In this document: in pieces, positions 23,654 through 31,934 of the stretch
Layout: each line of letters begins with the position of its first letter
Position numbering within the stretch: the stretch's first letter is position 1
Origin: AC-32 sp963716865
GTDB lineage: Bacteria > Actinomycetota > Thermoleophilia > Gaiellales > Gaiellaceae
Reading direction: 5' to 3'
Assembly: GCA_963716865.1 (NCBI GenBank)
Contig: CAVQUF010000003.1
Coordinates: forward strand, 248,001 to 312,000
Length of the DNA: 64,000 nucleotides
The notes under the pieces: generated by a model
Told to the model about the DNA's origin: nothing
Seen by the model: the letters and a program-made list of their open reading frames with translations, nothing else
The model's database searches: none
Position numbers and translations under genes: made by a program

Positions 23654-26134
23654 GTGCTGCCAGACATGCAAGAAGCGACCGAGCATCTGACGCTATCGTC
23701 GGAGGCTGAGGGCCTGAGTGCCTCCGCCCTCCGCGCCGAAGCCTGGGCCGGGGAGCCTTTCCTCCACCCGGACGAAGACCCCGACCTCGTTCTCGCCCCC
23801 GGGACCGCCCGGAGGCGGGCGCTCGACGATGCGCTCGCGGAGATCGACGCGGGAGCGAGCGAGCCGTCGTACGGCTGGAAGATCCGCTACGCGCTCATGC
23901 TCGGCCTCGAGCGCGTGCTGAGCGAGCAGCCGCCGCGGCTGGCCTCGGGCACGGAGTTGCGCCGCCACCAGATCGACGCGCTCGCCGGGATGCTGACGGA
24001 GCTGATCGCCGCGACCCAGGTCGAGCCGGAGCTGAACGGCAACGGCGCGGCCGTCGAGGAGGCGGAGGCCGAAGCCGAGGAGGAGGACGACGACCTCGGT
24101 GTCCATCTCGACGCGCCGGCGGACGACCTCCTGCTCCCCGAGGAGCACGCCGGTCGGGACCCGGGCGCGAGCCGCCGCTATCGGTTCCGGCACCCCACGG
24201 CCTCGGGCAAGACGATCGCCGCGGCCGGCTTCGTCGAGGCCGCGCGCACGCTCGGTGTCCTGATCCTCACGCACCGCCGGCTGCTCGTCACGCAGTTCCA
24301 CCGCGAGCTGACCGCCGAGGGCTACGGCGAGCGCTTCACGGACGCGATCGAGAAAGGCCACGCGCTGCCGAGACCGAACCCGGTCACGGTCCAGACCTAC
24401 GCGTGGTTCGCCCGCCACTGGGACGACCTCGACCCACACGCCTACCAGCTCGTGATCTGCGACGAGGCGCACACGGCGCTGGGCGAGAAGACGAGCATGG
24501 CGATTCGCGGCTTCTCGGAGCCGATCTTCATCGGCATGACGGCGACCGAGCAGCTGATCGCCAAGCAGGTCTCCGACGTCTTCCCCGCGTCGATCGACGA
24601 GCTGCCGCTCGGGGACGCCGCGCGCCGGGGCCTGATCGCGCCCTTGCGCTGCCTGCGCGTCCCGCCCGCGGCCGCGATCTCGTCCGTCCCGATCGTGGGA
24701 GGCGACTTCGAGGAGGGTGCGCTGGCCGCCGTCCTCGACCACACGGCCCTGAACCAGGCGGCCGCGAGCCTGTACCGCGACCGCTTCGAGAACACGCCGG
24801 GGATCGTCTACGCCGCAGGCGTCGACCACGCGTACAACCTGGCGAAGGAGTTCCGGGCGGCAGGCCTGAAGGCGCAGGCGGTCAGCGGCCGCACGCCCCC
24901 GGTGCAGCTCGCGGAGACTCTGGCTGCGTACGAGCGTGGCGAGATCAACGTGCTCGTCAACGCGATGCTGCTCGCCGAGGGCTGGAACTCCCCTCGGGCA
25001 ACGGTGTGCATGCACCTCGCGCCGACCGCCTCGAAGCGCGTCTACCAGCAGCGGATCGGCCGGATCATGAGAACGCACCCGCGCAAGGAGGCAGGCGTCG
25101 TCGTCGACTTCGTCCCCAAGGCGGCAACGCACAGCGAGCGCGTGGTCTCGCTGCACAGCCTGCTCGACGCCGACTTCTACCGCGAGGGCGCACGGGTCAC
25201 GCCGGCCCCTCGGCGGCGAATCCAGCGGCGTGCGCGGCGGAAGCTCTCTCCCGCGCCGTGGCTCGTGCCGGTGACGCCGGACGTGAAGCGTCGGCTCGCC
25301 GTGATCACACGCGAGTGGCAGCGCGTGGACCCGCGCTTCCTCGACGACGACGAGCAGCTCTACTGGGCGACGATCGCGGGGCGCAACGTGCGTTTCGACG
25401 AGCGGGTCGAGTTCGTCAAGAAGTTCACCGAGGGCAAGGCGAACAGGGGCGCGCTCGAGCAGTTCCTGATGGCCTGCGCGGCCGAGAACCCGAACCGCCG
25501 GCTGCGCCTGACCGCGCTCGCCGACCGGGTGTCGATGACCGTCGACCGGGCCAGCTTCGACGACCTGGTCACGCTCGTGACCCTGGCGCCGACGTGGGAG
25601 AAGGACCGCGTCCACGGCGTGCGCACGCTGCTCCGGGCGCTGGGCGACGGAAAGGTCGACGCGCCGGAGCAGATCCTGTCCCGCTGGACGTGGAAGCTCG
25701 CGCGCGCGACCCGCAAGGTGCAGGACCGCCGGGCGAGCGGCGAGTTCCCGGAGGCCAAGCGCCTGCTCGGCGCGCTCGCCAACTCGCGCGGGCACCGGCA
25801 CGAGGAAAACGCGGCGAAGCTCGTCAACGCGGCGCTCGAGCAGCCGCGAGAGGTCGGCGCCGCCCTGCTCGCCTCGGCGGAGGGCTACACACCTCGCGCG
25901 AACCAGCTGATCGACGCCGCCCGCGAACGGCTCGGGACGATCGAGGAGGTCGCGAACGCGCTCGCCGACAACCTGCCCGCCCCGAAGGCCCCGTCGGGCC
26001 GCTCCCGCCGGCGGCGGCGCAAGCGCAAGAAGAAGGGCCGCGCCACGCAGACGCAGGCCAGGCAGCCGGACGGCGCAGGCAGCCGGACGAAGCCGGAGCC
26101 GAAAGCGGAAACCGCGCCGGCCGCGGAAGCCTAG
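23654..26134 (+). CDS. Superfamily 2 DEAD/DEAH-box helicase
   Basis: An 826-residue ATPase. Motif I is HPTASGKT (near residue 180; the first Gly of the usual GxGKT is Ala), motif II CDEAH, motif III GMTATE, motif IV/V region FENTPGIVYAAGV to NAMLLAEGWNSP and motif VI YQQRIGRIMRTHP, matching the UvsW/XPB-like SF2 group. A Glu/Asp-rich insert (residues ~135-150) precedes motif I. A ~350-residue helical C-terminal part is unassigned, and the protein ends in a very basic tail (SRRRRRKRKKKGR) likely to bind nucleic acid. The GTG at 23654 or the ATG at 23666 could be the start. It is probably a DNA or RNA remodeller; the target is unknown. Confidence 0.85.
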   Translation: MLPDMQEATEHLTLSSEAEGLSASALRAEAWAGEPFLHPDEDPDLVLAPGTARRRALDDALAEIDAGASEPSYGWKIRYALMLGLERVLSEQPPRLASGTELRRHQIDALAGMLTELIAATQVEPELNGNGAAVEEAEAEAEEEDDDLGVHLDAPADDLLLPEEHAGRDPGASRRYRFRHPTASGKTIAAAGFVEAARTLGVLILTHRRLLVTQFHRELTAEGYGERFTDAIEKGHALPRPNPVTVQTYAWFARHWDDLDPHAYQLVICDEAHTALGEKTSMAIRGFSEPIFIGMTATEQLIAKQVSDVFPASIDELPLGDAARRGLIAPLRCLRVPPAAAISSVPIVGGDFEEGALAAVLDHTALNQAAASLYRDRFENTPGIVYAAGVDHAYNLAKEFRAAGLKAQAVSGRTPPVQLAETLAAYERGEINVLVNAMLLAEGWNSPRATVCMHLAPTASKRVYQQRIGRIMRTHPRKEAGVVVDFVPKAATHSERVVSLHSLLDADFYREGARVTPAPRRRIQRRARRKLSPAPWLVPVTPDVKRRLAVITREWQRVDPRFLDDDEQLYWATIAGRNVRFDERVEFVKKFTEGKANRGALEQFLMACAAENPNRRLRLTALADRVSMTVDRASFDDLVTLVTLAPTWEKDRVHGVRTLLRALGDGKVDAPEQILSRWTWKLARATRKVQDRRASGEFPEAKRLLGALANSRGHRHEENAAKLVNAALEQPREVGAALLASAEGYTPRANQLIDAARERLGTIEEVANALADNLPAPKAPSGRSRRRRRKRKKKGRATQTQARQPDGAGSRTKPEPKAETAPAAEA

Positions 26135-26209
26135 GCGGTCACTTGTGACGCCGATCAGGGGGCGAGCCGGCTTGGCCGGGTCGCCGTTGTAACGCCGGAT
26201 AGCGGCAAA
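26135..26209 (+). repeat. Two-hairpin intergenic element, diverged copy E
   Basis: Directly after the helicase TAG: hairpin 1 built from GTCAC TT GTGAC with flanking GGC/GCC, a 7-nt linker, then hairpin 2 (GGCGAGCCGGC TTG GCCGGGTCGCC, one mismatch). The order, 18-7-27 spacing and placement match copies A-C, but the tail is only weakly similar and the gap to the next start is 93 rather than 97 nt. The right boundary is approximate. Confidence 0.5.
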
Positions 26210-26213
26210 CGAC

Positions 26214-26219
26214 TACCTT
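26214..26219 (+). promoter_or_regulatory. Putative -10 element of dipZ
   Basis: TACCTT, 8 nt before the ATG, with no clear Shine-Dalgarno. Two GTAACG hexamers (26189-26194 and 26221-26226) bracket it. Confidence 0.4.
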
Positions 26220-26227
26220 CGTAACGA

Positions 26228-27856
26228 ATGCTTCTCTACGGCGTCGCCGTCCTGGCGGGGGTCGTCACGGCAATCTCGCCGTGCGCGTACCCCGTGCTCC
26301 CGATCGTCTTCGCCGCGGGCGCGAGCAGCGGCGGTAGCCGCCGGCGCCCGTACGCGATCCTCGCCGGGCTCGTCTGCACGTTCCTCGCGTCGCTCCTCTT
26401 CCTGACGTGGTTCCTCTCCCAGCTCCGCATCCCGGACGACCTCCTGCGGAACCTCTCGATCGCGCTGCTCCTGCTGGTCGGGATCGGCCTGATGGTGCCG
26501 CGCCTGGGGCGCGTGCTCGAGAGGCCCTTCGTGCGCCTCTCCCGGCGTCCGGGCGGCGACCTGGGCGGGGGTTTCCTCCTCGGCGCCGCCCTCGGGCTCG
26601 TCTTCGCACCCTGCGCGGGGACGATCCTGGCCGCAGTCGCCGGTGCCTCGGCGACCACGTCGGGGGTGCATCGGGTCGCGCTCGCGTTCGCGTACACGAT
26701 CGGCGTCGCGGTGCCCCTGCTCCTGATCGCGATGGCCGCCCAGAGAGGCGCGGAGCGGCCCGGGGTGCTCCGCGGCAACATCGGGCGCGTGCGGGCCGCG
26801 CTCGGCGCGATCATCGCCGCCGCGGCCATCCTGCTGGCGTTCGGCGTTGACACCTCGCTCCAGCGTCTGGTTCCCGACTACACGCAGTCGCTTCAGGCCG
26901 CCGAGCGCTCGTGCTCGGTCAGGACGGATCTCCACCAACGCTGCGTGGCCGTGCACCCGGGCCCCGCGCTGAAGAACTACGGGCAGGCGCCCGACTTCAA
27001 GGACATCACCGCGTGGATCAACAGCAAGCCGCTAACGATCTCGGAGCTGCACGGCAAGGTCGTGCTCGTCGACTTCTGGACGTACTCGTGCATCAACTGC
27101 CTGCGCACGCTCCCGCATCTGAAGGCCTGGGACGACGCGTACCGCAAGGCCGGGCTCGTGATCGTCGGCGTCCACACGCCCGAGTTCGCGTTCGAGCACG
27201 AGGTCTCGAACGTCCGCAAGGCGACCCGCGACCTGGGCGTGCGCTATCCGGTCGCGGTCGACGACGACGCCGCGACCTGGGGTGCCTACCAGAACTCGTA
27301 CTGGCCGGCCGAGTACCTGATCGACCGACACGGGGACATCCGCGAGATCAAGGAAGGCGAGGGCGACTACGACGGCACCGAGGCCAAGATCCGGGAGCTG
27401 CTCGGCAGGCCGACGACGACCCGGTACGCACCGGTGGCCGACACGACACCGGACCACGAGCTCATGACACCGGAGTCGTATCTCGGCTGGCAGAGGATCG
27501 ACCGCTACGTGGGCACGCCGATCGTCCCGGGCCGCGAGATCGTCTACCGGTTCCCGAAGTCGGTGCCCCCGGACTCGCTCGCCTACGCGGGGCCGTGGCG
27601 GGTCGAGGCGCAGCGGATCGTGGCGGGTCCGGGCGGCGCCCGTCTGCGCCTGAGCTTCCTCGCCCAGAACGTCTTCCTCGTCCTCGGGGGCAAGGGGCGG
27701 GTGAAGGTGCTCGTGAACGGCAAGCCGGTCCGAACCGTCCAGGTGGGCGGGCTCAGCCGCCTCTACACGCTGCTCCGCTACCCGAAGGAGCGGAACGGGC
27801 TGCTCGAGCTGCGCTTCTCGCCCCGGATCTCCGCGTACGCCTTCACGTTCGGTTAG
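26228..27856 (+). CDS. dipZ: CcdA-thioredoxin fusion, DipZ-like thiol-disulfide transporter
   Basis: A 542-residue membrane protein. Residues 1-220 are a CcdA/DsbD-type channel with six hydrophobic helices and redox cysteines in AISPCAYPVLP and FAPCAGTILA. After an extracytoplasmic segment with two Cys, residues ~250-390 are a TlpA/thioredoxin domain with active site WTYSCINCLRTLP (Cys near 288 and 291). The last ~140 residues form a beta-rich domain typical of DipZ. The family passes reducing power from the cytosol to extracytoplasmic thiols. With ctaA nearby it may serve cytochrome maturation, but the link is inferred. It is convergent with the PAC2 gene. Confidence 0.92.
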   Translation: MLLYGVAVLAGVVTAISPCAYPVLPIVFAAGASSGGSRRRPYAILAGLVCTFLASLLFLTWFLSQLRIPDDLLRNLSIALLLLVGIGLMVPRLGRVLERPFVRLSRRPGGDLGGGFLLGAALGLVFAPCAGTILAAVAGASATTSGVHRVALAFAYTIGVAVPLLLIAMAAQRGAERPGVLRGNIGRVRAALGAIIAAAAILLAFGVDTSLQRLVPDYTQSLQAAERSCSVRTDLHQRCVAVHPGPALKNYGQAPDFKDITAWINSKPLTISELHGKVVLVDFWTYSCINCLRTLPHLKAWDDAYRKAGLVIVGVHTPEFAFEHEVSNVRKATRDLGVRYPVAVDDDAATWGAYQNSYWPAEYLIDRHGDIREIKEGEGDYDGTEAKIRELLGRPTTTRYAPVADTTPDHELMTPESYLGWQRIDRYVGTPIVPGREIVYRFPKSVPPDSLAYAGPWRVEAQRIVAGPGGARLRLSFLAQNVFLVLGGKGRVKVLVNGKPVRTVQVGGLSRLYTLLRYPKERNGLLELRFSPRISAYAFTFG

Positions 27857-27866
27857 GGCTTCGGTC

Positions 27867-28757
27867 CTACTGCTCTCGGGCGGCGTCCTCGCCGCCGCCG
27901 TTCTGCTCGCGCTCTCGTAGGAAGCGCGTGAGCTCGGCCGCGAGCGCCTCGCCGGAGGGAAGCTCGGACGACTCCTCGAGCGAGTCGGCCCGGTGCTCCA
28001 GCTCCTCGACGTAGGCAGCGGTCTCCTCGTCCGAGGCGACCGCCTCGCTCACCTGCTCCTCGTAGCTCGCGGCCGCTTCCTCGAGCTCGGCCACCTCGAT
28101 CTCGACCCCGATCAGGTCGCCGAGCCGCTCGCAGAGCGCGACGGCCGCGCGCGGGCTCGGGGTGAGCGAGACGTAGTGCGGCACAGCCGCCCAGAGGCTC
28201 GCGGAAGGAATCTCCGCTCGCTTGCAGGCATCGTGCAGGACGCCGACGATCCCGGTCGGACCCTCGTAGCGCGACGCCGAGAGGCCGAGGCGCTGGACGA
28301 GCTCCGGGTCGCTCGCGCTCCCGGTCACCGGCGAGGGCCGCGTGTGGGGAACGTCCGCGAGCAGCGCGCCCAGGGTGATCATCAGCTCGACCCCGAGCTC
28401 CTGCGCAAGGTCGATCAGCAGGTCGGCGAACGTGCGCCAGCGCAGGTTCGGCTCGATCCCGAGCAGAAGCACGATGTCGCGGTCGAACCCTTCGGGCCGG
28501 GCGTGGTAGAAGGCGGTCTCCGGCCAGTCGATCCGCCGCGTCATCCCCTCCTCGAGCGATACGTGCGGCCGCGTCGCCTGGAAGTCGAAGAACTCCTCGG
28601 GATCGACGTCGGCAAACCGCTCGGCCTCCCAGGTCTTGGCGAGGTAGCCGGCCGCGAGCGAGGCCGCCTGCGCGCCGTCATTCCAGCCCCGAAACGCGCC
28701 GATCAACACCGGCCGGGCGAGCTCCGGCCGCCGGTGGACTCGAAGCTCGCCGGTCAT
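27867..28757 (-). CDS. PAC2-family protein
   Basis: A 296-residue soluble protein. It contains the PAC2 core (LIGAFRGWNDGAQAASLAAGYL, then ITLGALLADVPHTRPSPVTG and TGIVGVLHDACKRAEIPSASLWAAVPHYV). PAC2 proteins are related to eukaryotic proteasome-assembly chaperone 2; in actinobacteria they occur with or without proteasomes. No proteasome gene is in the window. An acidic helical C-terminal tail (~60 residues) may be a coiled coil. The ATG follows TAGACT by 6 nt, so the mRNA is probably leaderless. Confidence 0.88.
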   Translation of the reverse strand: MTGELRVHRRPELARPVLIGAFRGWNDGAQAASLAAGYLAKTWEAERFADVDPEEFFDFQATRPHVSLEEGMTRRIDWPETAFYHARPEGFDRDIVLLLGIEPNLRWRTFADLLIDLAQELGVELMITLGALLADVPHTRPSPVTGSASDPELVQRLGLSASRYEGPTGIVGVLHDACKRAEIPSASLWAAVPHYVSLTPSPRAAVALCERLGDLIGVEIEVAELEEAAASYEEQVSEAVASDEETAAYVEELEHRADSLEESSELPSGEALAAELTRFLREREQNGGGEDAAREQ

Positions 28758-28763
28758 GGTTTC

Positions 28764-28769
28764 AGTCTA
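28764..28769 (-). promoter_or_regulatory. Putative -10 element of the PAC2 gene
   Basis: TAGACT on the minus strand, 6 nt before the ATG; the transcript should be leaderless. Confidence 0.55.
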
Positions 28770-29702
28770 CGTGCGCCTCGGAACAAGCGCCCGCGGCGGA
28801 CGCCAGAGAACCGTGACGAACGCGACGAGAATCGCCCAGACGGCCGCGGCCAGCCCGACGTGGGCGAGCACGAGCGGCCAGGGCAGGTGCGTGCGGTACT
28901 GGATCTCGCCGATCGTCATCTGCGCAAACAGGAGGCCGAGCACGCCCAGCCCGAGCATGAACAGGTTCGGCGCGCGCTCCCGCAGCGAAGCGAGGTAGCC
29001 GACAACGAACACGAGCGCGACGGCGAAGACGCCGACTGCAGCCGCGTGCGCGTACACGAGCGGCTGCAGGCGCCAGAGCCTGTCGACGTGCTCCGCACCG
29101 GCGCCGGAGTGCGGCCCGGCCGCGGTCGCGAGCGTGCCCGTCACCAGCAGCCCGAGCCCGGCGACCCCGACCACGAGCGCACCCCATCGCACCTCTGACG
29201 GGACGACCGGCTCCGCCCGGCCGTGCGCGGTGTTCGCCGCCTCGAGCGCGAGCACGACCGCCCCGGCCAGCACGACCGCCGAGAGCAGCAGGTGCGCGGC
29301 GACGATCGGCCAGCGGAGGTCCGTCTTGACCGCCAGGTAGCCGAGCGGGGCCTGGAGGAGCGTGCCGACGAAGACGGCGAGCGCGAGCCGCCGCGCCCAG
29401 CGCGGGAGCGACGGCGTGCGGAAGGCCGCGATGGCGGTCAGCAGGACGATCAGGATCGTCACGGCGCCGAGCGTCCGGTTCCCGAACTCGATGTAGGCGT
29501 GGTAGTTCTTGGCCGGCAGCGGGTCGCCCTTTTCGCAACCGGGCCAGTGCCTGCAGCCGAGTCCGGAGCCCGTCAGCCGGACGGCCGCGCCGGTGACCAT
29601 GATCAGCCAGAGCGCGCCGACCGACGCCAGCGCCGGCCACAGGAACTGCGTCGCCGAGAGCTCGAAGCTCCGGCGCTGCGCGGCGGTGGTCTCAACGTGC
29701 AC
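28767..29702 (-). CDS. ctaA: Heme A synthase (COX15/CtaA)
   Basis: A 311-residue membrane protein with eight predicted helices. It oxidises heme O to heme A for aa3-type cytochrome oxidase. Features: GAAVRLTGSGLGCRHWPGCEKGDPLP (the conserved Cys-containing loop), EFGNRTLGAVTIL with the heme-ligating region, IVAAHLLLSA and QPLVYAHAAAVG. Two Cys in the first loop (GLGCRHWPGC) are the known pair. The GTG start overlaps the phosphoglycerate mutase stop (TAGTG). The PAC2 gene follows with its -10 inside the last codons. Confidence 0.92.
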   Translation of the reverse strand: MHVETTAAQRRSFELSATQFLWPALASVGALWLIMVTGAAVRLTGSGLGCRHWPGCEKGDPLPAKNYHAYIEFGNRTLGAVTILIVLLTAIAAFRTPSLPRWARRLALAVFVGTLLQAPLGYLAVKTDLRWPIVAAHLLLSAVVLAGAVVLALEAANTAHGRAEPVVPSEVRWGALVVGVAGLGLLVTGTLATAAGPHSGAGAEHVDRLWRLQPLVYAHAAAVGVFAVALVFVVGYLASLRERAPNLFMLGLGVLGLLFAQMTIGEIQYRTHLPWPLVLAHVGLAAAVWAILVAFVTVLWRPPRALVPRRT

Positions 29703-30949
29703 TAGAGCAGCGGCTCCAGCACCGAAGGGTAGCCGTCGGCGCCGTCGAACGGGGTCGGCCGCGAGCCGAGGAAAAGCGGGCGGTCGGCGGCGTTCAACAG
29801 GACCGGCATCAGGTCCGGGCCGCGCAGCTGGCCGAGGATCCCGGCGGCGCAGTGGAGCTCGCCGAAGCGTTCGACGCCGTCGGCGCGGACGCCCGGCCCG
29901 GCGACGAGCAGCGGCACGGGGTCGCCGGAGTGGATCACGTCCGGAGAGGCCGGCGTCGCGTGGTCGCCCGTGACACAGACGATCGCGCGATCCGTCGGAA
30001 GGTCTCCGAGCGCCGCATCGAGCCGCTCGATCGTCTCCTGCTTGATCCGCGGATCCTTCGTGTGCCCGGCTTCGTCTGTCGTCTTCTGGTGGACGATGAC
30101 GAACGTATCGCCCGCGGCTAGCCGCTCCCGCGCGAGCTCGACTCGAGCCCCGAGGTCCGCCACCGGGTCGTCCGTCTCGCGCGCCGCGACAGGCTCGAGC
30201 CCGAGCGCGATCCCGAGCCCCCGGAGGAAGGCCGAGTCGGCGGCGAACGCACCGGTCACACCGTGGCGCTCCAGAAACGTCGGCACGGATCGGGGCCGCC
30301 CGAACCACTTCAACGTGATCACGTTGAAGCGCTCGCCCTCGAGCCGCGCGAGCACCTGCCGGGTCCATTCCTCGCAGGCGCGGGCGGTTCGCTCGGCTTC
30401 GGGGACGAGCGGCTGAGGCCGGAGCATCGGGTACCAGGCGCGGAAGAACGCGTCCGTGTCGGTCACCCGCTCGTCGGCTCCGCCCGAGATCCGCAGGACC
30501 GCCTCGCCACGCCAGACGTGAGCGAGCGAGAACTGGAGCCCGTCCACCTCGATCCCGTCGCAGCTCTCGACGAGCCGTTCGGCCTCCTCGGCGTCGCGCT
30601 CCGCGTCGGGGCGGCCCGTCAGCCACCAGCCGTCGTCACGCCGCTCGGCCGGCCGCAGCGCCGCGTAGGCGAAGACGTGCTCGGCGCTCACCTCCTGCCC
30701 GCGCCCGAGCGCCTCGAACACGGCCCGCCCGGGAAACTCGTCGGGCCGGAAGCCGAGCATCGACCAGTGCGCGACCTCGCTCGACGGCGCCCGCCCGGGA
30801 CCGACCGCGTAGAGCACCCCGCACGAGCCCCGCGTGGCGAGCCGGTCGAGGTTCGGCGTCTCTGCAGCCTCGTTCCCGGTCCGGCCGCCGAGCACTTCGT
30901 GGGCCCGGTCGCCGAGCCCGTCGAGCAGGACGATCACGATGGGATGCAC
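29702..30949 (-). CDS. apgM: 2,3-bisphosphoglycerate-independent phosphoglycerate mutase, archaeal type
   Basis: A 415-residue enzyme of the alkaline-phosphatase superfamily that interconverts 3- and 2-phosphoglycerate. Motifs: metal/nucleophile region VIVLLDGLGDRAHE and TPNLDRLATRGSCG, RAPSSEVAHWSMLGF with the nucleophile Ser, VHQKTTDEAGHTKDP and VCVTGDHATPAS with metal-binding Asp/His. This matches ApgM rather than bacterial GpmI. The GTG start is inside the 3' arm of a perfect 15-bp inverted repeat and has no Shine-Dalgarno, so its initiation may be structurally gated. Confidence 0.9.
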   Translation of the reverse strand: MHPIVIVLLDGLGDRAHEVLGGRTGNEAAETPNLDRLATRGSCGVLYAVGPGRAPSSEVAHWSMLGFRPDEFPGRAVFEALGRGQEVSAEHVFAYAALRPAERRDDGWWLTGRPDAERDAEEAERLVESCDGIEVDGLQFSLAHVWRGEAVLRISGGADERVTDTDAFFRAWYPMLRPQPLVPEAERTARACEEWTRQVLARLEGERFNVITLKWFGRPRSVPTFLERHGVTGAFAADSAFLRGLGIALGLEPVAARETDDPVADLGARVELARERLAAGDTFVIVHQKTTDEAGHTKDPRIKQETIERLDAALGDLPTDRAIVCVTGDHATPASPDVIHSGDPVPLLVAGPGVRADGVERFGELHCAAGILGQLRGPDLMPVLLNAADRPLFLGSRPTPFDGADGYPSVLEPLL

Positions 30950-30979
30950 GGCGCGGAGGCTAACCCGCGCCGTGCATCC
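30942..30979 (-). promoter_or_regulatory. 15-bp inverted repeat enclosing the apgM start codon
   Basis: GGATGCACGGCGCGG and CCGCGCCGTGCATCC, separated by 8 nt, form a perfect hairpin on the minus strand between the cupredoxin stop and the apgM gene. The apgM GTG lies in the 3' arm. It may act as terminator for the upstream gene, as a translation gate for apgM, or both. Confidence 0.7.
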
Positions 30980-30985
30980 ACAGCG

Positions 30986-31855
30986 CTACCTCCTCCGGAC
31001 GCGGACCGTCCCGCTGACTGCGTCCAGATAGCCGGCGCCGACCTGGTTGCCGGCCACGAAGGCGCGCAGCGCGTACCGGCCCCGCGGAAGTCGAAGGAAG
31101 AAGTGCTTCTTCGAGCCCGACGCGAGGACGACACGCCGGATCTTCACCCACTCGTGGAAGCGCGTGAGCCGCTGCAGGTAGACCGTGCGGCCGGCGAGCG
31201 AGCGGTAGCTCTCGACCCTGACGAAGCCGACTCTCTTCGAGGCGGAGAGGTGCACGACCGGGCGCAGCAGCACGCTGATCTTGTCGCTGGCGGCAGCCTT
31301 CCAGTGCGCCTCGTACACCGTCAGCACCGCCGGCTGCACGACGTAGTCCCAGACCCCACCGGTGCCGGTCAGCAGCGTCGCGAGCAGCACAGGAGAGGCC
31401 TGGCCCCAGGGCTGAGCCCACAGGGTCACGGTCTCGCCCGCCTGCTTGCTCGAGACAGTGCCGCCGATGTGCGTGGCCTGGCCGAAGTTGAGGATCGGCG
31501 CTGTCGCGCCGATCGACACGTCCGGCGGCGGCCCCTGCACGACGACCTTCCCGGTGAGAGTCGGGTGCAAGGCGTCGTGGTAGCGGAACGTGCCCGCGGT
31601 GTTGAAAGCGTGCGTGTAGCTCTTCCCCTTGGCTAGCGACGCCGACGCGAAGCTGCCGTTGTTCGCGACGACCTGGTGGTTCTTCGTGTCGCCGTTTGTC
31701 CACTTGACCGCCGCGCCCGTCGCGATCGTGACGGTCGCGGGCGTGAAGGCCGTCGCGGAGATCTTGACCGCCGTAGCCGCGGTCGAGGCCGACTGAGACG
31801 CTCCCGTGACCGCCAGTGCCAGCACGGCGGCCACCGAGAGAACGAAGGTGCGCAT
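30986..31855 (-). CDS. Secreted cupredoxin-fold protein lacking the copper Cys
   Basis: A 289-residue exported protein: signal peptide (1-~27), a plastocyanin-like domain (residues ~30-108) and a beta-rich C-terminal region of ~180 residues. The first copper-ligand region (NGDTKNHQVVANNG) is present. In the second, the expected YHCxLHPxMxG reads YHDALHPTLTG, so the Cys and the Met are replaced by Asp and Leu. A type 1 copper centre is therefore unlikely; a different metal or a purely structural role is possible. GGGGG precedes the ATG. A perfect 9-bp palindrome lies 18 nt upstream of the start. Confidence 0.8.
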   Translation of the reverse strand: MRTFVLSVAAVLALAVTGASQSASTAATAVKISATAFTPATVTIATGAAVKWTNGDTKNHQVVANNGSFASASLAKGKSYTHAFNTAGTFRYHDALHPTLTGKVVVQGPPPDVSIGATAPILNFGQATHIGGTVSSKQAGETVTLWAQPWGQASPVLLATLLTGTGGVWDYVVQPAVLTVYEAHWKAAASDKISVLLRPVVHLSASKRVGFVRVESYRSLAGRTVYLQRLTRFHEWVKIRRVVLASGSKKHFFLRLPRGRYALRAFVAGNQVGAGYLDAVSGTVRVRRR

Positions 31856-31872
31856 GGCAAGCCCCCTTGATT

Positions 31873-31899
31873 GCGCGTTTGGTACCCGTACAAACGCGC
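31873..31899. promoter_or_regulatory. Palindromic operator or hairpin upstream of the cupredoxin-like gene
   Basis: GCGCGTTTG-GTACCCGTA-CAAACGCGC: perfect 9-bp arms with a 9-nt spacer that itself contains near-symmetric GTACC/CGTAC. It is located between the gene start and the nadM end. It may bind a dimeric regulator or form a 5' UTR hairpin; the protein is unknown. Confidence 0.55.
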
Positions 31900-31934
31900 G
31901 CGGGACCGGAAAGTTTTGAAGCCTTACACGACCC

